Under the pieces are notes generated by a model. That model had not been told where the DNA came from and did no database searches. It saw only the letters and a list, made by a program, of their open reading frames with translations. From the NCBI GenBank assembly GCA_963920665.1, contig OY987265.1, forward strand, positions 26,913,001-26,977,000: a DNA stretch of 64,000 bases, given 5' to 3'. Shown here piece after piece: positions 57,115 through 64,000 of the stretch (positions are counted from its first letter, which is position 1; each line of letters starts with the position of its first letter). Source of the stretch: Straminergon stramineum (Eukaryota > Streptophyta > Bryopsida > Hypnales > Calliergonaceae). Made by a program: the position numbers and the translations under genes.

Positions 57115-60100
57115 TATCGCAGCACAGGATAAGTAAATTCCCTATTATGCTCACAAAAATCACTCTAGAGCATAACGAAGTGACTCTAAAGATCGAACCC
57201 ATGAGATTTTGTGAAGTATTTACTTGGTTTGGGCGAGTAAGCGCTTTCACCCTCTCAAACTTCCTTTCCGGTCCTAGATCTAAAACCGGAAACAAACAAC
57301 CACCCAAGGGATCCGGACCGGATTACTTCCCACCCGATTCAGAAATCCTCCGTTAAAACCAATTCTCTCAATCTCCAGGACCTAAACAATTCCGGTCCTC
57401 GTACTACTCTGAACCAATCTGCTCTGACTAGTTCCTGTATCTTCCCAACACTCTTCCGGTTTAGTTTTGCCTCTGTTGGACCATTAGAGGGTTTGCCGCT
57501 TTGGTTTTTGAGTAGTAGGCCCACCACTCCTTCTGCGGATTATAGTGGTTGAAGGCCCACTATTCTCTCCCTTCCTCTCCTAACTAACTCGGATCTGGTT
57601 TGATCTCTCACAACAATCTGGACAGAAATTCGGAATGCAGGTCACACAGAGATCCCTCGTACGATCCGTTCTTACTACAACGACCTCAATGCTAGCTCCT
57701 ACCCGTGCGAAGCTAGGTGGCTACAAGTGTATTCGTCCGTTCCAACAGTACCTAGGATCATTCCGTTTACTAATCTATGGTGATGAGACCTCTCAGAAGG
57801 TCGGACACTCAACCGGACTACCTGTCCAGGAGTTCTAGCGCGACTAAGGATACCCTCCCTATCTGCCTAGCCTAACAGCGGCTATCTCACCCGAAACTTC
57901 AAAACCCTAGATCTTGCCGAGGCATTGAAATACACTCCCAACACTTACACAACCTGCACACACACTAAGGATCGGAAACTTTCACACTAAGGGGAGAAAT
58001 CTAACCACAACTCTGCCTTACACCTTCCTAACTTCACATCATGCAAACCTGCCAAGCTTGGGAGACACACACAACGAGAGAGTGCATACAAAGGTACAAC
58101 AGAAATTGCAAAAAGAAGACTCGCAGCATCCCTCGCGGGCGTTGACTATATACATTTCAAAAAGTTACAAATGGGCGGGAAAACTCGCGAAAGTTCCGCC
58201 GCCATCTCGATCAAACTTTCTGGTCCTACCTACTCTCCACTTGGACCGGAACAGGTTCCGTATCCGCTCCTACTCTACCTACTCTACACATCCTAAGTCC
58301 CTATCCGCGATCCGATGGTCACGCTGTCCGCTCCCTGATCTATCTGCTCAAAAACCTCGTTGAGGTTCCGACTCCTCTTAATCTCCTGAGGTCGAGGACC
58401 AGATTGCCTTCTGTAGACGCGGGCAGTGAGTCCAAGTCGATGGCGGTCCCAAGCATGCCAGCCTGGGTCGTTTTCTTGGACTTCGGGGTCGTATCCTTCC
58501 CCTCTCCTGCTGTCACTTCCGGGAACAAATCCGGGAGGGAGATATCTGAGAGTCGGATACCGCGAGTGTAGGTTGCTCCCGACAGCATCCGAGTACTCTC
58601 CTCCATCTGGTCCGCTGCCTTTCGTACCTCCTTCATTGCCGCTTCTACCTGCTCAGCAAAGTCGTTGAGGATCCGCACCATCTGGGTACCGGATAGCTTC
58701 TTCTCCTCGTGCACCCGCTCATCAAATAATTTGGCTTTGGTGAGGGCCGTTCCGGTCTCCCCGAACGTGGCCTTCACTTGCTCCATCATTTGCCAAGCAT
58801 CCTCTGCAATCGATTTGGTGGCGGCAAAGTTCTCCTGATGCACTAGGATCTCTGTCTTCATCCGATCCACCTCCTCCTATAGCTGGCAGATCTCTGCTTC
58901 TTAGTTCCGGAACTCGACTGGATCAGAAATACAAGCCGCCACCTTTTCTGGTAGCTCCCGGTCGAATGCTACTCCCACCATCCTCCCGATTGCTATCATC
59001 ATCTTCCTTTTCATCTCCCAATCCACTCGTATGTCGCATAAGGTTTTTACGAGTGATCTGAATGGATCCTCGGGATCCAATTCTTCTGGCATCGTCTTCT
59101 CGACCTCCGGCTTCTCCTCTAGGGCCGGGGTGTCGTGAGCGGGCGGCGTCCCCCTCTTGTTGGGAGAGGTCATCTTCTGCCGTTTGATGACCGGCATTGG
59201 CGTCTCCTCTTCCTCCGACTCATTGTTCTCCTCGGGATCGGAACCGGATTCCATCTCCTCATCCGTTTTCGATTCTCCGTATCTCAAGAGAGTTTCTTGA
59301 GCCTTCCACCTCTTCTCCTCTGGTGCGCTCAAGAGCTGGTGAGAATGTTAGAGGTGCATGAGATAGGGGCACACTAGAGTGGCCCTACTCTTCCCTTCTC
59401 TTCCTACGAGTTGGATGACCAGCTCGGAAATGATCCGAGCCTAGTCAACTTTCCGGTCTCCTCTCAAAGAGCCAAAAATAGTGTTGGCAAGGGAGATAGT
59501 CACCCTCGTCGGTTTTTCCAGATGAAGGACCGGAACTAAGAACTTCAACAATCGGCGCTGTCGCTCATCGATGCAGTCGTCCACTACGTATCCGTCTTTC
59601 GGGTTGACCGCTCCCCCGAACTTCCCACGGCAGAACTCATCCTTCCGGCTTGCCATTCCCAGCCCTCCTACGCGAAAACTATAGGCTGTTCTCCACATGT
59701 CTTCCATCCATAGATGTGGAACGGCTCGCAGAGTGTTGTCAAACTCGTTGGACAACTTACCCAAGAGTTCTTTGACTATGGACTCTTCTTTAAAGCCCCA
59801 GGGTTTATCTACAAAACCTAGGCAGCCTATAGAGCTCAAATCTTCCATGAGTTGGGACTTGGCTGGTTCGGTGGAGGGAACAACCGGAACTACCTTCCGG
59901 AGCTTTACCTCCGGTGGGGGCGCACTGGAACTGGCCTATCCGCCTCTAGTCCTCCTAAGCTGCGGCATGGACACGGATTGGTGCGCTTGGGACTCTTTCC
60001 GGTACTCCCTCACTATCTCTCCTAGCTGCACGTCCCGTTCCTTTCTTTCACTCCCCGATCTCAACCGGTAATTAAAGCTCGAACGTTCAAGGACCACAAG

Positions 60101-60512
60101 TCTCGCAACGGACACTAATTGCACAGGTCTCGCACAAAAGGCTGTCACGGAAAACTTAATCGACAGGCAGACGCAAACACAGAGCACAGATAGCGCTGGG
60201 CAGACGAGAATGAGAAAGAGTTTGACCTAGGTAGCTCTAGTTCTTTTATAGCCGTTGGACTCCCTGCCACCTCATCCTGACTCATTCCGGATCCGGTTCG
60301 TCTAAGGTATCTGGTCCATCCCTATCCGGTCAGATATCCGTTCCTACCCTTCCACTTCCTGGGATCTAGATTGAGTAAATATTTTCACTATCTCATTTTC
60401 CGCTTCATATTCAGATCTAGATGGTTCCTTAGCTAATTCCGGGTACCTATATGTATTTTCCGGTTAGCTTGACTTGGTTAACCAAAAAAATCTAAAACCG
60501 CATGTTGTGACA
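57115..60512 (-). mobile_element. Solo-LTR-like element with resident ORF, copy 3
   Basis: 3,398 bp from TATCGCAGCACAGG (first TG mutated to TA) to CATGTTGTGACA, flanked by a perfect 5-bp duplication GCCAC (57,110-57,114 and 60,513-60,517). The 3' half in sense orientation (57.1-58.9 kb) closely resembles copies 1 and 2, but the 5' half (59-60.5 kb) is clearly diverged, including promoter and N-terminal coding region, so it is a different subfamily or a recombinant. TATAAAA at 60,250-60,244; second TATA box at 58,152-58,146. Confidence 0.85.
58293..59968 (-). pseudogene. ORF inside the LTR-like element, copy 3
   Basis: Begins at ATG 59,968 (MPQLRRTRGG) and ends at TAG 58,293-58,295. Several in-frame stops (including TAG for TGG in KVDWARII, and TAA after VEFRN where copy 2 has CAG) and one frameshift near 58,395. 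Conserved blocks IGCLGFVDKPWGF and LHLEKPTRVTISLANTIFG identify the family; the acidic patch is also kept (SDPEENNESEEEE). Confidence 0.7.
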
Positions 60513-60517
60513 GCCAC

Positions 60518-61025
60518 TACCAATTCGACAATGGACTTTTCAATTGGGCCCATAGAAGACGGGGTCGTGGACAGTCCGCCTAATGGAGCTCCTCGTCTAT
60601 TGAAATCATGCTCACCTTCTCCATTGAAATCCAGAGATCCTATGGCTTCCAGAATGTCGCCATCTGCCTCGGAGAGAATGCCACAAAGAAAATTGTATGA
60701 AGATGTGGGAATTCCAAATTCTACAATGGAGACGAAGAATCCCCTACTAATGGAAGCATGCAAACAAGTTCTCCATGTCTGATCTCATGGGCCTCCTATT
60801 CCTCGTCCGCGGGCACAAGGTCTAGGTGTACAAAAGACCAAGATGCAGGATGGAGTGCCACCCAATAGATATGCTGCACCGGTTTTCGACGCTTGGGATC
60901 AAAAGATCTTACGACTCCAACGGCTTCAAGGGCTAAGGGAATATAAGAAGAATGATAATGGATATAGTCGTGGATCCGAAATTATGAAGGCCATGGAACT
61001 GCTGAAGAATAAATTGGACATATAG
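60518..61025 (+). pseudogene. Unrecognised ORF downstream of LTR-like copy 3
   Basis: A frame open from the insertion edge (TNSTMDFSIGPIEDGVVD) to TAG at 61,023-61,025 with one in-frame TGA near 60,780. Ser/Pro-rich first half, then a charged helix (RLQRLQGLREYKKND). It joins in frame across the copy 3 insertion to codons before 57,115. It may be a further exon of the family 2 gene, or a separate gene. No domain recognised. Confidence 0.4.
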
Positions 61026-61375
61026 ATGTTGTTTATATTTTTGATACAGAGTCTATACATACATGTAAGCATTGTGCAGATATGCAGTTACTTACAATTC
61101 AATGATGGGGTGAATCATACTCACGGCAATTATAGGCATTGTCACGATTCTTTTGTGAATAGAAACTAAAAATCCGTATAGGAGTTCTATATGACAATCA
61201 AATGTGATTTTACATACAAGAGTTTCTAAAAATAGACTGACCTTCTACCACATTCTTAAGTACTCTTCCATGAGATGAGAAGGGTCTTGCGTGAATCTAT
61301 TTGTCAAAACTAGTGCTCCATACCTCTCATTTCATTGGAAATCTCTCATTTTAATGAATATTGTGTTCTAATTGT
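61026..61375. other. Non-coding DNA at the broken end of copy D
   Basis: No gene seen. The junction at about 61,376 shows no hAT-type terminus, so copy D was cut by deletion or rearrangement rather than at an element end. Confidence 0.4.
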
Positions 61376-63308
61376 CAAGTTAGACCCCTTGTGATTCATG
61401 AAGGAGTCCCCTTTCTTGAAGTAATTTGCCCCTTTGAAGTATGGTCCAAAACCTTGGTCCCAAATCTTCCTCCTCCATCTCTCCACGTATTCCTGTAATG
61501 TCTTTGGTTGTTGCGAGACATTCATGTCTATTTTGATGTTGTCCTGTTTGACCACCCCCTTGAAGTACTCCACTACTACATCTTTGATCTGGAAAAATCA
61601 TTCAGTGTGACTAACATAGTATAAATGAAGGAGATGAAAGAGTCATAATCAATTCCAATTACGGGTATTGGACAATATACATCATTCCATGAAATGCATT
61701 TACTTTTGATACAAGTGTACTTACCCCACCATACCAAACACACTTGTTTAAGAAAGGTCTGAGGTGTGTTTCAAAGATAAGCTTGGGAGGGAACTTCCTT
61801 GCTTCTCGAGATGGAAGTGAGGAGTTCCACCATTTCAAGAACTTCACTTTGTGATTGGCCGTGGTGTTGCAGGTGGCTACCATCTACAATTTCTCCAAGG
61901 TCATTTCTGGCACTTTGCTGCAGCTCCAATGCCTCTCCACCTGTGCCAACAAAAAGTAATGTTCTCATATGTTTAAACTCTAGTCCCAACTCCAAGAGAA
62001 AACAAACGCAACATAATTTTCCAAATTTGTGTACTCACCTCTTGAAGAAATCTAGCCCCATGAGCAGGATTGGCCACTGTCAACAACTTTATCATCTTGA
62101 CATAGAGCTTCACGTTTTTGTCCTTTGCCCCTACCCTCATGGCGTGAGCGGCCCCTTCCACGGACTTCTCATCAATTGGTGTAGTCTCATGGTAACTTCT
62201 GAGGGCTACATCTGCTACCAAAGCAATTTCGTGCTGCCAAAATCCAAATACATTTGAAAAATTGAATAAAACAAGTAATTCCACAACTTAGAGGACCATA
62301 GAAATGAAGTAGAATAGTTTCCTAATTCCAATCTCACCCTAAAGACAAATGAGGTGAATACCTCTGCTGGCATGGAGTACCAAGTCTTCCTTTGTGGTTG
62401 GGAGACACATCTCTTCCTCTCTGATGGTCGCAACATTTCATTGAACCTCTCCATCGGGAGAAGGCCATACTTTTGAACCCGATACAAGGTATGTACCAAG
62501 TTTGTCTTCACATGTGAATCCTCTGTCGATCTACACGATTTTGAATGGACCATATCTTTAGAACTCCATCAAAAAATGACACGACAATATGCCCCCCCCC
62601 CCACAACATTCATTTCAAAATCCAAATGTGAAGCATGTACTCACTTGTTGATGTTGTGCATAACCTGCATGACAAGCTCGATCTTCCCTTTTGTGTCCAA
62701 TATATGCAATCCACTACATAATGCCAATCAGGGTTCGTGGAATACATCCTTGAGATGATGTTCATCCAAGCCATGCATCGATGGTTTCCATCGCAAACGA
62801 AGAACTTCATATTCTTGAGAAACTTCAACGCCGGCTCGAAATCCACATACTCCTCGAAGGTGTCGTTCTTCTGCTTCCAAAGAGGATCCCAGTCATCCAT
62901 CTCTTGCGTCGTGAACACCGCACTTTCTCTAGCCTCATTCGTAGTGGATACGTAGAAGACGGCTGCCCCATCCCGATAGCCACAAGCAAATTCCCGCTCC
63001 AGCAATTGTATGTCACACGAGAGCGTGGGACGTACCATTGGCATAGCGACAAGCCTGCAAAGGGGTATTGAAAGTCGAAAGGTTTTCTTTGGCTTCATTC
63101 TCAGAGTATTGATAGTTGAAATTGAGTCTACCTTTTGCAACCAGCATAGGTCATCTTCTAACAACTCCTTCTCCTCCTCAGCAACCACGTCCTCCTCCAT
63201 GAATTGTCCTTCCTCCTCCATGCCGATTTCAGGTTGCATGGTGTCATCAATCCCTGGAGTCTCTAGTAATGTGTCTTCTTGTGTTTGATTGATAGGCGAC
63301 ACATCCAT
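61376..63308 (-). pseudogene. ParB-like/DNA methyltransferase-like fusion, copy D (3'-truncated)
   Basis: Carries the first five exons of family 1, starting at ATG 63,308 (MDVSPINQTQ). It has the cleanest ParB-like exon: IPLCRLVAMPMVRPTLSCD (about residues 81-99) and VCDGNHRCMAWMN (171-183), matching the ParB/Srx DGNHR box. GT-AG borders are clear: AACAA|GTGAGT near 62,640, GTAG|ATCGACAG at 62,531, GAG|GTGAGT near 62,040 and CACAG|GTGGAG near 61,942. Defects: a 1-bp deletion in exon 1 near 62,700 and TAG for CAG near 61,890. The gene stops at about 61,376 within the fifth exon, so no methyltransferase part remains here. Confidence 0.7.
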
Positions 63309-63528
63309 TTGTAAAGCCAATTCAAGAAGAGAAGGTAGAACATTTAAATGGGAGAATGAAAAGAAGAATACAAATTCTATGTGAAAACCAACAAAATTTC
63401 ACTTTACCGAAACCAAAAGTCCAACAACACTTATAATGAAATATATAAAACATGTTAATTACCAAGAACATGCTGTAGCCTCCACATTAGATAGAGAATG
63501 TATCTAAATACAAAAGAATGAGTTACAC

Positions 63529-64000
63529 TCAATCATCTATGATCTCCACATCACTCTCTGAGTCAGAGCTGAAAAGAATGATCACTTCACCAAACCAATC
63601 TACACTATCACTACCATCACACTGATAGAAGTCTTCAAACTTTGGACTAACAATCGAAAGGGAAATTTGTTGTTCCGAACTATACTCGGTCTTTGAGCTC
63701 ACAGAAGAAAACTCAGGCCTTTTTCGCTTATGAGTGTAGCCTGCAATGAGGTGACCTGGACAATTGGTATTCTGGCTAAGCTTTGAGAGCACCAAGGTGT
63801 CAGAAGTTGGCCTGGCGGACTTCTTTTTACCCTCAAGTCTTACCAAGTCTTGCTCCTCCTCTTCTTCATCTTGCGAGTCGCTTGACACCTCCTCCTCTTC
63901 TTCATCTTGCGAGTCGCTTGACACCTCCTCTTCCTCATCTATGGAAGTCTTTGGTTTCGAGGTACCACAAACTTCTTGGGCTTGTTCTAGTGCAATTGGA
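63529..64000 (-). CDS. Gene X homologue, last exon, partial at right edge
   Basis: Open from the window edge to TGA at 63,529-63,531. Contains a duplicated acidic unit (EEVSSDSQDEEEE twice), then LSQNTNCPGHLIAGYTHKRKRPEFSS and an ending GEVIILFSSDSESDVEIIDD. The B copy (25,578-25,118) ends at the same place, so the stop is genuine. It lies 220 bp upstream of the ParB-methyltransferase start, as in copy B. No domain recognised. No defect is visible in the part shown. Confidence 0.5.
   Translation of the reverse strand, partial: PIALEQAQEVCGTSKPKTSIDEEEEVSSDSQDEEEEEVSSDSQDEEEEEQDLVRLEGKKKSARPTSDTLVLSKLSQNTNCPGHLIAGYTHKRKRPEFSSVSSKTEYSSEQQISLSIVSPKFEDFYQCDGSDSVDWFGEVIILFSSDSESDVEIIDD

Overview
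The window looks like nuclear DNA of a land plant, or a close streptophyte relative, taken from a repeat-rich region. The evidence is a degenerate plant-type telomere tract (TTTAGGG units near 45.5 kb), plant-style GT-AG introns, hAT and MULE transposase relatives, LTR-type insertions with 5-bp target duplications, and premature stops concentrated at CAG/CTG sites, as expected of CHG-methylated DNA. I cannot name the species. No rRNA, convincing tRNA, CRISPR array or bacterial operon is present, and no clearly intact host gene was found.

Layout. 0-7.4 kb: an unrecognised decayed gene running off the left edge, a GC-rich minisatellite, copy 1 of a 3.35-kb solo-LTR-like element carrying its own 552-codon ORF, and a decayed coiled-coil ORF. 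7.4-13.2 kb: a BED/hAT transposase of about 1,090 codons with five in-frame stops, minisatellites on both sides, a hAT-type terminus at 12,493, and a diverged fragment of the LTR-ORF family. 13.6-15.6 kb: a DUF7869-type gene cut off at 15,568 by the end of another element. 15.6-28.4 kb: two tandem copies (A, B) of a multi-exon gene on the minus strand, plus an upstream companion gene (gene X). 29-35.3 kb: a MULE-like zinc-finger/transposase gene split by LTR-like copy 2, then cut by copy C of the multi-exon gene (35.3-38.3 kb). 39.3-43.4 kb: a second, nearly complete DUF7869 gene with a 1.29-kb solo LTR in it. 43.6-56.9 kb: a long AT-rich stretch, then a five-exon gene (51.0-56.8 kb) whose flanks and introns carry about 16 copies of a 19-bp palindrome. 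57.1-60.5 kb: LTR-like copy 3. 61.4-64 kb: copy D of the multi-exon gene and the end of its gene X.

The most interesting content is two distinct eukaryotic gene families that join a ParB/sulfiredoxin-like N-terminal domain to a permuted N6/N4 DNA-methyltransferase-like C-terminal domain, an arrangement familiar from bacterial and phage DNA methylases. Family 1 (copies A-D) ends in a hAT-like terminus, CAGGGTTGCTAGCATG, about 330-350 bp past its stop codon in three copies, so it seems to travel inside a mobile element. Family 2 (51.0-56.8 kb) continues in frame into an FCP1/NLI-type phosphatase-like domain, and palindromes resembling ParB sites lie in its introns and flanks. Catalytic motifs are degenerate in both families and every copy here is broken, so biochemical activity is not claimed. 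The working idea is a plant mobile-element system built from a ParB-methyltransferase module, seen here as fossils.
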